Origin: Pauljensenia sp902373545
GTDB lineage: Bacteria > Actinomycetota > Actinomycetes > Actinomycetales > Actinomycetaceae
Length of the DNA stretch: 51,989 nucleotides
Assembly: GCF_041432775.1 (NCBI RefSeq)
Contig: NZ_JAPWAG010000017.1
Location: 1 to 51,989, forward strand
Direction: 5' to 3'
How positions within the stretch are numbered: the stretch's first letter is position 1; each line of letters starts with the position of its first letter. A program made the translations under genes and the position numbers. The notes under the pieces were generated by a model. It was not told where the DNA came from and ran no database searches. It saw only the letters and a program-made list of their open reading frames with translations. Shown in pieces: positions 41,869 through 50,025 of this stretch.

Positions 41869-43872
41869 ATGACCCTCACGACGACACAGAAGTCACTCGA
41901 TACCCTGCTGACCGGCGACCGCCAGTACCAGATTCCAGACTTCCAGCGCCCCTACGTGTGGGAGGAGCCGCAGGCGATCGCGCTGGTCAACGACCTGCTC
42001 GGCGCGTGGCGCACGGACGACGGCGACTACTTCCTGGGCTCCGTGGTGCTCGTGTGTCACCCTAGCGGCGACGACGTCGACATTATCGACGGCCAGCAGC
42101 GCATGACGACGCTCTGCATCCTCCTGGCCCTGCTGCGTCACCTGGCGGGCACCGAGTCCGGCCTGCACGGGGACCTCAACAAGCGTCTGAGCGTCGCCGA
42201 ATCGACGATCAAGGGGTTGGATGAGCGGCCGCGGCTGCTCGTGCGCGAATGTGATCGTGATTTCTTTGACACGTTTATTGTCGGCGACAATATCGACTCG
42301 CTGCTCGACGTCGATGCGAGTGCCCTGACCCCGGCGTCGGTGCGTCGCATCCACGACAACGCGCGGGCCATGCTCCAGGTGGTCGCCGACCCGGACGTTC
42401 TGTCGATCGACGAGATCCAGAATTTCGTCCAGTACCTGATGCTGCAGGTCTCCCTCATCGAGGTGTCCACCGACTCCTACCAGGCCGCGCACCGTATCTT
42501 CTCGGTGCTGAACACGCGCGGTGTCCCCCTGTCGGCGGCCGACATCTTTAAGGCGCGCGTGCTCTCCCACGTCGACGCCGACGCCCGCCCCCGCTACGCG
42601 AGCCTGTGGGAGCAGAGCATCGATTCCCTTGGCACGGAGAACCCGGACGCGTTCTTCGGGCATCTGCTCACCCTCGTCCTGCGTTCCCCCGCCAAGCGCG
42701 CCCTCATTGACGCGTTCGGCGAGCAGGTCCTCACGCCGTTCTTCGAGTCCAAGAGCGGCGAGCAATTCATTGACGAGGTCGTGGTTCCCAACGCTCGCGC
42801 GTACTCTCTGGCAACGCTGGAGCCTCTCGTCGGGCACCCGGCGGCCACGCCCTTGCAGCTGCTGCGCCTGTACGAGTCCTCCGACTGGAAGCCGGCGGCC
42901 ATGGCGATTCTGAGCGCGGATCGCTCGGACGAGGAGACTGTGTCGCTGCTGACGTCGCTCGAGCGCGTGTATGGCACTGCTGTCGCCGCGCGGATCGTCC
43001 CGGGCTCGCGGGCCCTCATCGTCACCCAGTTCATCGCTGCCCTCGAGGACGGGGAGCCGACCGACGCCGCGTGCGCCGTCTCCGACGACATTCGCCATCG
43101 GGCGGCCGCGACAATCTCCCGGCCACTACCCCAGTCCACGATCCGCAAGGTCCTGCTGTACCACGCGATGGTCGCCGAGCAGGAGGCCTTCCCCACGCGG
43201 CTGCCGCGCAGCCTGGGCGTCCTGTCGGGGCTCCCGGCGGCTCCGATTCGCGGCATCGGCTCCGACGTTGACCTGCGCGCGTGGAACAGGCGACTGGGCG
43301 GCCTTGTTCTGACGACCATCAAGTCGCGCACCGTCAACCAGGCGCCCGACTGGGACACCGTGGCTCGCGCGCTCCACGAGGTACCCACGGTCGGCGCCTT
43401 CACCGTCGGCACGCTTCCCTCCGACGGGGGCGAGATCAGCGCCTCCGCCCTGGAAGGCCGCCAGACCTACCTGACGCGCATGATCCTGGACTACTGGAAC
43501 ATTCGCCGGGACTCCGACGGGGTGGACCTGTCTCGCCTGTCCAGCTCCGAGCTGGAGGCGGCGGTCGATAAGCGCTCGGCCGCACGCGGGCGCCAGGTGC
43601 GCCTCGCCGACGTCGTCGCGACCGGCATTATCTCTCCCGGCGACACGTTCGTGTGGCGTCGGCGCAACCTCGGCAACGTCTACGTCGTGACCATCTCTCC
43701 CGAGGGCACGATCGTGCTGCCCGACGGCCAGGAAGTGTCCTCCCCGTCGGCGGCCGTTAGCGCCCTAACCGGCAATGGCTCCGCCGCAGCTCTTGACGTC
43801 TTCGTGCGCGAGTCCGACGGTAAGAAGCTGCGCGCTCTGTGGGACAAATACAGGAGCCGGTTCGGGGCGTAG
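41869..43872 (+). CDS. DUF262 (GmrS-like) protein with C-terminal RAMA-like domain
   Basis: 667 aa. The N-terminal DUF262 domain (ParB/sulfiredoxin-like fold) has YQIPDFQRPYVWEEPQ at about 20-35 and the nucleotide motif IIDGQQRMTTL at about 72-82; in GmrS it powers restriction of modified DNA. The middle region contains WNRRLGGLVLTTIKS, like the end of a DUF1524 HNH domain, but the usual catalytic EHIxP histidine segment is not seen. Residues ~580-667 (LADVVATGIISPGDTFVWRR, SSPSAAVSALTGN, KLRALWDKY) resemble a RAMA domain, predicted to read methylated adenine. So it may sense modified DNA without cutting, or use another nuclease. Single gene with a strong terminator. Confidence 0.8.
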   Translation: MTLTTTQKSLDTLLTGDRQYQIPDFQRPYVWEEPQAIALVNDLLGAWRTDDGDYFLGSVVLVCHPSGDDVDIIDGQQRMTTLCILLALLRHLAGTESGLHGDLNKRLSVAESTIKGLDERPRLLVRECDRDFFDTFIVGDNIDSLLDVDASALTPASVRRIHDNARAMLQVVADPDVLSIDEIQNFVQYLMLQVSLIEVSTDSYQAAHRIFSVLNTRGVPLSAADIFKARVLSHVDADARPRYASLWEQSIDSLGTENPDAFFGHLLTLVLRSPAKRALIDAFGEQVLTPFFESKSGEQFIDEVVVPNARAYSLATLEPLVGHPAATPLQLLRLYESSDWKPAAMAILSADRSDEETVSLLTSLERVYGTAVAARIVPGSRALIVTQFIAALEDGEPTDAACAVSDDIRHRAAATISRPLPQSTIRKVLLYHAMVAEQEAFPTRLPRSLGVLSGLPAAPIRGIGSDVDLRAWNRRLGGLVLTTIKSRTVNQAPDWDTVARALHEVPTVGAFTVGTLPSDGGEISASALEGRQTYLTRMILDYWNIRRDSDGVDLSRLSSSELEAAVDKRSAARGRQVRLADVVATGIISPGDTFVWRRRNLGNVYVVTISPEGTIVLPDGQEVSSPSAAVSALTGNGSAAALDVFVRESDGKKLRALWDKYRSRFGA

Positions 43873-43930
43873 CCGCTGCTCGGCGGCACCCGCTAGGAGG
43901 TGCCAGAGGTCTTCCATGTGGACTTGCTAT

Positions 43931-43961
43931 GGGGCCGCCCGCGCGTCGCGCGGGCGGCCCC
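43931..43961 (+). terminator. Terminator after the DUF262 gene
   Basis: Perfect 14-bp stem, arms 43931-43944 and 43948-43961, three-base loop GTC, 58 bp after the stop. Confidence 0.8.
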
Positions 43962-44000
43962 AACAGATTTGCCGCACCTGCGGCGCTCTCTCCCTGACAC

Positions 44001-44046
44001 CACCACTAGAACCTAGAGAAATAGGGGGTCGATGCATCTAGTGGTG
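44001..44046. repeat. 10-bp inverted repeat
   Basis: CACCACTAGA (44001-44010) and TCTAGTGGTG (44037-44046), perfect arms with 26 bases between. Confidence 0.7.
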
Positions 44047-44121
44047 AGAGTGCACGACGGGGAGAACTACTGAGGACTTCCGCCTCACACGCGAACAACA
44101 CGCCGTAACAGCTGCCGATGT

Positions 44122-44196
44122 GCCCAAAGTGCAGACAACCTCGCCCACAACAGCCCATTTTCAGCGTTTTTCAGCGAGGTGGTCTGCAGTTTGGGC
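44122..44196. repeat. 23-bp near-perfect inverted repeat
   Basis: Arms 44122-44144 (starts GCCCAAAGTGCAGAC) and 44174-44196 (ends GTCTGCAGTTTGGGC) agree at 21 of 23 positions, 29-base loop. No T tract after it. Confidence 0.85.
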
Positions 44197-44358
44197 GCCA
44201 GTCCTCGTGACTCGTAGCTTGCACACCGTTGATCGGGGGGAATTGCATCATTAGAGATCCGACACGCCGGCGACACACCTCCAGTCAGCTTCTAATGCTG
44301 CAAAACCCCCACGACCGACGGCGCAGCGAGCGCACGAGGACCACACCTGGGCTCATGC

Positions 44359-44455
44359 GGATAGGTTGTCCTGATGCGGATAGGTTATCGGCACGCGGAT
44401 AGGTTAATAAGCTATCCGCATGCTCATAACCTATCCATACCGCAATAACCTATCC
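44359..44455. repeat. Six-box dyad array, locus 2
   Basis: Forward GGATAGGTTA boxes at 44359-44368 (one mismatch), 44378-44387 and 44397-44406 (both exact); one central base 44407; inverted boxes at 44408-44417 (TAAGCTATCC, one mismatch), 44427-44436 and 44446-44455 (both exact). Pitch 19 bp throughout, total 97 bp: the same layout, to the base, as 13531-13627. Most boxes are preceded by YGC or CGC. The inter-box spacers differ from locus 1, so only the boxes and geometry are conserved. Confidence 0.92.
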
Positions 44456-44560
44456 GCGTACGCGTCCGGTTTCGTCGGCATGGAGGGCGGCAATGCACGG
44501 GACGGGACGGCCGCAGTGCCGCTGGGTGTTTCTGGTCCTGGTTACGGCGCCGAAGGCGGC

Positions 44561-44716
44561 GGCAAAACTCGCCCTGCGCGAGCCGCGCGATGCCACTTCC
44601 GGTACAAAACTCGCCCTGCACACTCGAAATGGCCCGTTTTGGCGCGTTTTGCGCGTGCAGGGCGAACTTTGTACCGCTGTGGCCAACAACAAGCCAAGCA
44701 GGGCGAACTTTGTACC
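44561..44716. repeat. Four-box dyad array of a second motif
   Basis: Two forward boxes, GGCAAAACTCGCCCTGC at 44561-44577 and GGTACAAAACTCGCCCTGC at 44601-44619, face two inverted boxes at 44657-44675 and 44698-44716 (each GCAGGGCGAACTTTGTACC). Pitch is 42 bp on the left and 41 bp on the right. The motif is unrelated to GGATAGGTTA. Confidence 0.85.
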
Positions 44717-44892
44717 GCATACGAGGTGGACACGAAGCCAGTCGACACAACCACACACCAAGCGCCACTGGTGTGGAGGACGCCGGAGGGACCGGAGGGC
44801 ACGGCCTCGGTGCCGGTGGGTGGCGGCAGGGCCAGGGCGGGTACATCAGCGACACAGTATCGCAGGCACCGCACGAACGCGCCCAGGCAAAC

Positions 44893-44922
44893 AAAAAACC
44901 GACATCCGTAATCGGATGTCGG
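44893..44922 (-). terminator. Orphan intrinsic terminator, leftward
   Basis: CCGACATCCG (44899-44908) and CGGATGTCGG (44913-44922), loop TAAT, followed on the minus strand by six T. It is the clearest Rho-independent terminator in the window, yet no minus-strand gene lies immediately upstream (45000-45400 is on the plus strand). Confidence 0.75.
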
Positions 44923-45076
44923 CCTGTGGTGGAGGTAGCGCGATAGTGTTCGAACCTTGCCCCAGCGCTGCAGCGTGCGGCCTGTGAACAGCAAGGAATC
45001 CGACGTCGTACCAGGTCAGCGATGAGTTCCACGCCCCGTACAGCTCCTCAGCCCTGTCCCACGGTTGACGGACGCG

Positions 45077-45367
45077 ATGCTGGACGAGGCCCAGGGTCGA
45101 TACGAGGCAAACACTACCCTGCAACTGATCGCAAACGACCTCGGTGTGAGCCGTCAACGCCTTGCCGTTCGGTTGCGGGAGCGCGGGGTCGCGATCCGGG
45201 GCGAGGGACCTTCACGTGAGCAGGTGCTGGAGATGGTTCGCCGGTATAGCCAAGGGGAGTCGCTGGCGAAGGTCGGCACCCGGCTCGGTTTCAGCGGCGG
45301 AACAGTCCGGGCCTACCTGATCCGAGCAGGTGTCCCCATTCGCGACGCGCAGGGACGTTCACGGTAG
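45077..45367 (+). CDS. Small protein with two helix-turn-helix motifs
   Basis: 96 aa from the ATG (a TTG four codons earlier is also open). HTH 1 at about TLQLIANDLGVSRQRLAVRL, HTH 2 at about ESLAKVGTRLGFSGGTVRAY, a duplicated unit like the C-terminal DNA-binding part of serine recombinases or homeodomain-like transposition proteins. It may be a fragment of such a protein, or a stand-alone DNA-binding protein. It lies next to the dyad arrays, so it is a candidate binder (inference). Transcribed towards the Dam operon. Confidence 0.6.
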   Translation: MLDEAQGRYEANTTLQLIANDLGVSRQRLAVRLRERGVAIRGEGPSREQVLEMVRRYSQGESLAKVGTRLGFSGGTVRAYLIRAGVPIRDAQGRSR

Positions 45368-45398
45368 GGAATGGGTACGGGCAACTACACGTTAGTCG

Positions 45399-45427
45399 GC
45401 AGGGCCCATGCCAACCTTGGGCCCTGC
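45399..45427. terminator. Bidirectional terminator between HTH gene and methylase operon
   Basis: GCAGGGCCCA (45399-45408) and TGGGCCCTGC (45418-45427), perfect 10-bp stem, nine-base loop, between converging genes. Confidence 0.75.
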
Positions 45428-45467
45428 GCGTTCCACCGGTCTTACCTCACGCTTTTCCGAGCAGCGA

Positions 45468-46526
45468 TCAGGTTCCAACTCCGGCCGCATATGCAAGAGC
45501 CCCCATCGCCCAGGAGCTAACATCAGCGGAGTAGCTCGCGTACTCGCCGTCGTCGTACCGTCCACTGACCTTCGAGGCGGCCATAAGCTCTGTGAGGCGG
45601 AGACGGTCTATCACCACTCCAAAGTCCATTTCGCGTACACGTGCTGTAGCGAGTGCCTCGGCGCGGAAGTCGTATGATTCTGACTCTTGGAGCTTATGGT
45701 GTTGCAGTACGGGGATGAACAGCAGTTCGATGTGGTGATAAGACGGCGACTTCGCGAACCAGGGAATAAAGTGCCCCTTGACATAAGCGCCAATTGGTTT
45801 GTCTTCCCAATTTCGACCTGACGCAACTTGACCATACGCGACGATAGCGCCCGGTTGGCCATCCCTGAATGAACGCCAAGCGACGATGTCTACAGTGCCG
45901 TCATTGGCGTTTCGCGAAAGACCGGCCGGGCGTTCTACGGGTGCCTCACCCAGCCCCATTGCTTCTACAAGGTTCTGAACCGCGGTAAGCATGTTTGAGT
46001 GATCGGGTCTCGGATAGCCGAACCAATAAGCGCTCCCGCCGAGGATCTCGGCCGCAGTAAGGTATGACACAATCTGCATGATCTTCGCACTACGGATGAA
46101 GAGAGTGTGCCGCGACGAAAGAGGCAGCAGCTCGGAGTGCATTGCTGCGATGAGGAGGCAACAGACATAGGTTCCGTGGGCGGCTTCTTCTGAGTCATCT
46201 GTTGCATCTCGTCGTCCGAGAATCCAACTGCCATACTCGAAAGTGATCTCGAACGGGTACAGGGAACCAAGGGTTGACTGTCGGTATGTAAGTTCCTCGT
46301 TCACCCGTTGCGACAGCTCGTCAGCAGCGGGTTCGAGAATCTCTTCATCCACGGGCTCCAAGTCGAGGTTCGACAAGACATCACCATGTTCGGGATCTGA
46401 TTGAACAGCCTGGCTCCGAAGAAGCTGCTGCTCTGCAATAGGCCCATCCGAGAGCAGCACTTGGAGTTCTACCCAGTCGGCAAGAACGGCACGCGTTGAG
46501 CTGTCGAGCGGTGCACTAACTCTCAT
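45468..46526 (-). CDS. Unknown protein with nuclease-like motif, last gene of methylase operon
   Basis: 352 aa, no family recognised. Residues 210-242 contain GTVDIVAWRSF, about 12 residues, then IVAYGQVASGRNWEDK; a D-(x)n-Q/E-x-x/K arrangement on two strands as in PD-(D/E)XK restriction endonucleases (Asp213, Gln233 or Glu241 and Lys243). The N-terminal 200 residues are mostly helical. The start overlaps the upstream ParB-like gene by 11 bp. As the partner of a DNA methylase it would be the effector, but the assignment is from motif only. Confidence 0.7.
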   Translation of the reverse strand: MRVSAPLDSSTRAVLADWVELQVLLSDGPIAEQQLLRSQAVQSDPEHGDVLSNLDLEPVDEEILEPAADELSQRVNEELTYRQSTLGSLYPFEITFEYGSWILGRRDATDDSEEAAHGTYVCCLLIAAMHSELLPLSSRHTLFIRSAKIMQIVSYLTAAEILGGSAYWFGYPRPDHSNMLTAVQNLVEAMGLGEAPVERPAGLSRNANDGTVDIVAWRSFRDGQPGAIVAYGQVASGRNWEDKPIGAYVKGHFIPWFAKSPSYHHIELLFIPVLQHHKLQESESYDFRAEALATARVREMDFGVVIDRLRLTELMAASKVSGRYDDGEYASYSADVSSWAMGALAYAAGVGT

Positions 46527-47583
46527 CGGGACCTGCGTAGTCAGTATGTGCCTTCTTCATAGCCTGGACGATCGAATCCATGGCGCGAAGAACTGATTGT
46601 GCATCATCTAACAATTCTGAATTTGGGTCGTAGCGGCCGATCATGCCCGAGACTTCCTCTGATGCAGTGACAAGCTTATAAAACGACTTCTCAAACGCCC
46701 GACCTCGGTCCTCGACGAGATCGAAGGCTCTATCGAGATCCCGCGTGGTGGACAGAACGCGCGTTGCTCGGTCATTTCCAAGGACGTTCACCAGGTGTCC
46801 CAGATCGGGGTTCTGACTACGGATCACTGCCGAATCATCGCCCTGCCCGTAGAGCCACGACAAGAGGTGCCGAAGGTTTGCCCTGTTATCCCGTGGAACG
46901 GGGTTTGCTGGGAGCACTGTATTGTCGTTCTCCGGGAGACCAATGAACTTCCGCACGTTCGCGGTTGAAAGCGCGGTATAGAGGTGTGAAAAATAGAAAG
47001 ACTTCTTGGTGCGCTCCTCCTTGTTGAAGAGCTTCGCGTCCTCGGCTTGTTCGAGAACTACGACGCCGTTCACCAGTCGACTAATTGTGTTGTGCCCGTC
47101 TCCCAGCCTGCGACTAACTTCATCAATGTTATCACCGTCTTTGAGCCACTCGTATGCGAATCGTGCTTTGGCGTACGAGTCCCACTTAAATGCCCCATTG
47201 ACATGCTTGAACCCTATGAAGTCACGAGCTTGTTTGCGCGATTCCACATAATTGACCTGGATTTCATCTGGGATCGCCCGTTCGTGCAGAGGGCTAGGCA
47301 CGGCTACCTTGAGTTGCTGTTGAAGCTCTGGATTCGCCAGAATCCGAAGAGCCGCCAGGCGACGATTGCCTTCGATGACGGTATTCGTTGGCTCTTCCAC
47401 GATGAGAGGTTCAAAATCGAGCCACCCAGAGTTACCGATTGACTGGATTAGTTCGCCAAGGTCTGCCTGCAAATACAGATATCGGAGCGCCTCTTCTTGG
47501 GTTTCGAATGTCGCGTCGGGAATTCGCGGGTTGATCAGGTCTAGCTTGAGTTGGCCAGGACTTACGTTAGCTAACCGCGGCAT
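46516..47583 (-). CDS. ParB-like nuclease/NTPase-fold protein (second in operon)
   Basis: 355 aa. ParB/sulfiredoxin N-terminal domain: LKLDLINPRIPDATFET at about 12-28 and the box NTVIEGNRRLAALRIL at about 67-82, where EGNRR is the nucleotide-binding element of the superfamily. A helical domain with DEVSRRLGDGHNTISRLV follows (about 145-165), a likely helix-turn-helix, then a long helical C-terminus. No parA is nearby, so chromosome partition is unlikely. It overlaps the methylase gene by 17 bp. Confidence 0.8.
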   Translation of the reverse strand: MPRLANVSPGQLKLDLINPRIPDATFETQEEALRYLYLQADLGELIQSIGNSGWLDFEPLIVEEPTNTVIEGNRRLAALRILANPELQQQLKVAVPSPLHERAIPDEIQVNYVESRKQARDFIGFKHVNGAFKWDSYAKARFAYEWLKDGDNIDEVSRRLGDGHNTISRLVNGVVVLEQAEDAKLFNKEERTKKSFYFSHLYTALSTANVRKFIGLPENDNTVLPANPVPRDNRANLRHLLSWLYGQGDDSAVIRSQNPDLGHLVNVLGNDRATRVLSTTRDLDRAFDLVEDRGRAFEKSFYKLVTASEEVSGMIGRYDPNSELLDDAQSVLRAMDSIVQAMKKAHTDYAGPDES

Positions 47584-48514
47584 GTTCTACCTCCTTAGAG
47601 ACCAATTTAGAAGCCCTCGTCTCGGTGAGTTCTCCGTGTTCGATGTCAATGCTCTCAGGGATTTTCAGTGAATCGGAGAACACCATGATTTCCTGCGCTT
47701 TCACAACCCTATGCGCCGAATAGTTCAATGAGAAGAGCCTGCTCCGCCGCCCACCATATAGCTCCTGAACCCGGGGAACATTATCGTATGTGAGAACCCA
47801 ACGTGCGACGTCAACCTCATTCAGACACTTAGCCAGCTCTTCATGGTCGCTAGCGTCAAATGCGTTCATATAGAGCGACCCGGCTTTTTCAAAGTATGGC
47901 GGATCAGCGTAAATAAACGCGCTTTCTTCATCAGCGTAGTGCTTGATAACGTCTCTTCCATCAAGGTTGGTCACCAAAATCCGACTGGCATGAAGGCCGA
48001 TCAGTCGGATGCGCTCCACCAGTGTTGCCCGGTTGAACCTAGCATCGATCTTGTAGTTGCCAGTCTGGTCTTTGCCCCCGATTGGTCCCCCGTTGAGAAC
48101 ACCGGAGCGGTTGGTGCGGTTCAAGTAGAAGGTTGCGAAGCCAAGCGACAGCAGCTCGTCGCGAGGACTGTTGTCGTAGATATCGCGTTGCCTCTCCCAC
48201 TCCTCCACCGTTAGGTCAACGGTGCGCACAAGCTCGCTGAACGCTTGGGGTTCATCAACGACGGCGCGCCAGAACGCATACACGGCGGGGTCCAGATCAT
48301 TGATTGCGATGTTTGAGACCTGACCTGAAACGAGGAGACCAAGTGCGGCGCCAGCGCCGCCAGCGTATGGCTCGACGTAGGTGCTTGACGTCAGATCGTT
48401 GTCCCTGATGATCTGACGGAGACGAGAGTACAGGAGCCCCTTGCCACCGGGATACCGGAGTGGCGATACAGTTACACGCCGCGGAGTTCTTGGGGATGTT
48501 CTCGCCGGACTCAT
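47567..48514 (-). CDS. DNA adenine methylase (D12 class, Dam-like)
   Basis: 315 aa N6-adenine methyltransferase. Motif X LRYPGGKG at 19-26, SAM-binding motif I VEPYAGGAGAAL at 47-58, LNRTNRSG at 131-138 and catalytic DPPYF at 204-208. The order X-I-TRD-IV marks the alpha class of Dam/DpnM-type enzymes. The target sequence cannot be read from the protein. Overlaps the gene before it by 4 bp (ATGA) and the gene after it by 17 bp. It could protect the host DNA against the last gene's product, or set a mark that the ParB-like or RAMA proteins read. Confidence 0.92.
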   Translation of the reverse strand: MSPARTSPRTPRRVTVSPLRYPGGKGLLYSRLRQIIRDNDLTSSTYVEPYAGGAGAALGLLVSGQVSNIAINDLDPAVYAFWRAVVDEPQAFSELVRTVDLTVEEWERQRDIYDNSPRDELLSLGFATFYLNRTNRSGVLNGGPIGGKDQTGNYKIDARFNRATLVERIRLIGLHASRILVTNLDGRDVIKHYADEESAFIYADPPYFEKAGSLYMNAFDASDHEELAKCLNEVDVARWVLTYDNVPRVQELYGGRRSRLFSLNYSAHRVVKAQEIMVFSDSLKIPESIDIEHGELTETRASKLVSKEVEHAAVS

Positions 48515-50025
48515 GGTTTAAGTACCGCCTTCATGATTCCTTCAATTGTCGCCCAAGTCTCACGAACGTCATCAGCTGTCGCGAAAACTTGATGGTTATG
48601 GTTCGTCGCGTCTAGGTGTTCTTTGGACCCAACGAAACCATACCGTCCACTCAAGTTCCTGACTATCTGGACGGACTGAATATATGCAGTTTTCCCAGTA
48701 GTGCGGAAGTGGTTTTCGAGCCAGACGAGGCAGTTCGAAAGGAAAACAAACCCTCTTTCATTCGACCCCTTACGAATGTCTTCACCAAGGATTTCAGCAT
48801 ATGCCTTGATGGTCTTTTCCAAAAATGTTCGAAGTAAATCCTGAGTTGCATTCGGGAATCTTTGGATATTGATAGCTGAAAGTTCTTTAACGATTTCGTG
48901 GATTGACGCCGGAAATTCCGCAGGGACAACGAGATTATCCAGGTTCAAGTAGTTCCGCTTCTTAGGGAACGGCTTTGCCCTGTCCTTTCCAGCATCCGAT
49001 GTGGCATAGCGCTCTTGTTTTGAAACCTTGCCTGGATGCTGCCCAGCTCCGTGGCTACTCTCGGCGTGGGCACCTGGACCCCGAGCGCCCGCAGGGCTTC
49101 CAGAGTGTCCTGCTCCAGCGGCCCCATTGCCGGCGGGCTCCGCCCCCTCGGTGATGCGCTCATTGAGGAGGTCTCGGAGTTCGTCCATGTATTCGACATA
49201 GCGGTCGCTAGATGCCTTGTTTAGCGATCGAGTGTTGATTTTTCCGTCGCGAATGTCACAGACAATCTTGGTCGCGACCCGCTTGAAAGTGACGTCATTT
49301 AGAGCAAGGGAAACCTCACCAGTTCCAGCCTCGACCCGAATGCCCACAAGTTCAAGGAACTTATCGTTCTCATAGAGGCGGGCAAGAGTTGAAACCGGAA
49401 AGCGGCGCTTGCGTGCGTAGTCACCGAGAGAAGGATCGTCGTAGGTCACTTGACGGAACAACTCAAGAATCCTGCTGCGTGTGATGAACTTCCTGACGTC
49501 AACGGTGGGATACTGGTCGATCAGTTGATCCGGAGTCTTGCCAGCATCCAGCTGGGCTTGAAAAAATGCAGCCTGACGCGCAGGAGTCCATGCGACACGC
49601 TGATTCCCGGTGTGCAGGGCAGCAACGAGCTGGTCTGCATCGCCCTGCGATGGTGCCTTCTTAACCGTGATGCGTCGAACTGCATCACGGTTAGGCAGAA
49701 GTTGAGCGAATTTGCTAATACGTGCCTGATGATCGGGCGCAAGATACGGGTTCTGAATGGCCTTCAGGGCTGCGACTCGGCGGTTTCCTTCGACAACTAT
49801 CAACAGCCCATCACGCTCTACAACGATGGGGACCTCGTGGGTCAAGAGCCCGACCTTCGCAATTCCCTCGACCAAGTTCAGGGCTTTTTCGTTGGTGAAA
49901 AGGTCTTGGATGATGTCAGACTCCGGCACCCCATCTGGAATGTCGAGCCGAACATTCCGGGGGTCGAGATGGAGGTCGTTGACAACATCAACCACAACCT
50001 CATCCCACGTGGACATATCAATCAT
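48511..50025 (-). CDS. ParB-like protein with disordered linker (first in operon)
   Basis: 504 aa. ParB/sulfiredoxin domain at the N-terminus: LHLDPRNVRLDIP at about 18-30 and LLIVVEGNRRVAALKAI at 74-90, with the superfamily EGNRR box. The middle (about 290-335) is a low-complexity Gly/Ala/Pro/His linker (GAAGAGHSGSPAGARGPGAH), and the C-terminal 160 residues form a second, helical domain with NYLNLDNLVVPAEFP. The start at ATG 50025 has GGGAGGGGG before it and overlaps the HTH stop by 8 bp. Not the housekeeping ParB: no parA and a different second half. Confidence 0.8.
   Translation of the reverse strand: MIDMSTWDEVVVDVVNDLHLDPRNVRLDIPDGVPESDIIQDLFTNEKALNLVEGIAKVGLLTHEVPIVVERDGLLIVVEGNRRVAALKAIQNPYLAPDHQARISKFAQLLPNRDAVRRITVKKAPSQGDADQLVAALHTGNQRVAWTPARQAAFFQAQLDAGKTPDQLIDQYPTVDVRKFITRSRILELFRQVTYDDPSLGDYARKRRFPVSTLARLYENDKFLELVGIRVEAGTGEVSLALNDVTFKRVATKIVCDIRDGKINTRSLNKASSDRYVEYMDELRDLLNERITEGAEPAGNGAAGAGHSGSPAGARGPGAHAESSHGAGQHPGKVSKQERYATSDAGKDRAKPFPKKRNYLNLDNLVVPAEFPASIHEIVKELSAINIQRFPNATQDLLRTFLEKTIKAYAEILGEDIRKGSNERGFVFLSNCLVWLENHFRTTGKTAYIQSVQIVRNLSGRYGFVGSKEHLDATNHNHQVFATADDVRETWATIEGIMKAVLKP

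Larger units (their letters stand above)
43962..45064. other. Gene-free region packed with dyad repeats
   Basis: About 1.1 kb. All long frames (for example the minus-strand frame 44424-45032) run through repeats, lack an RBS and resemble nothing. It contains four independent dyad structures, listed individually, and a terminator pointing left. Confidence 0.7.

Noticed and set aside
44923..44960. tRNA or tmRNA 3' end on the minus strand (GGTTCGAAC ... CCTCCACCA)
   Set aside because: The distance from the TTCGAAC-like loop to the acceptor is too long by about five bases, stems do not pair and no 5' half exists.
44424..45032. Minus-strand frame of 202 codons
   Set aside because: It spans the inverted repeats and the terminator, lacks an RBS and its translation resembles no family.
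46516..50025. Chromosome partition (parAB) operon
   Set aside because: No ParA ATPase is present, the two ParB-like proteins differ from Spo0J/ParB after the first domain, and a methylase sits between them.
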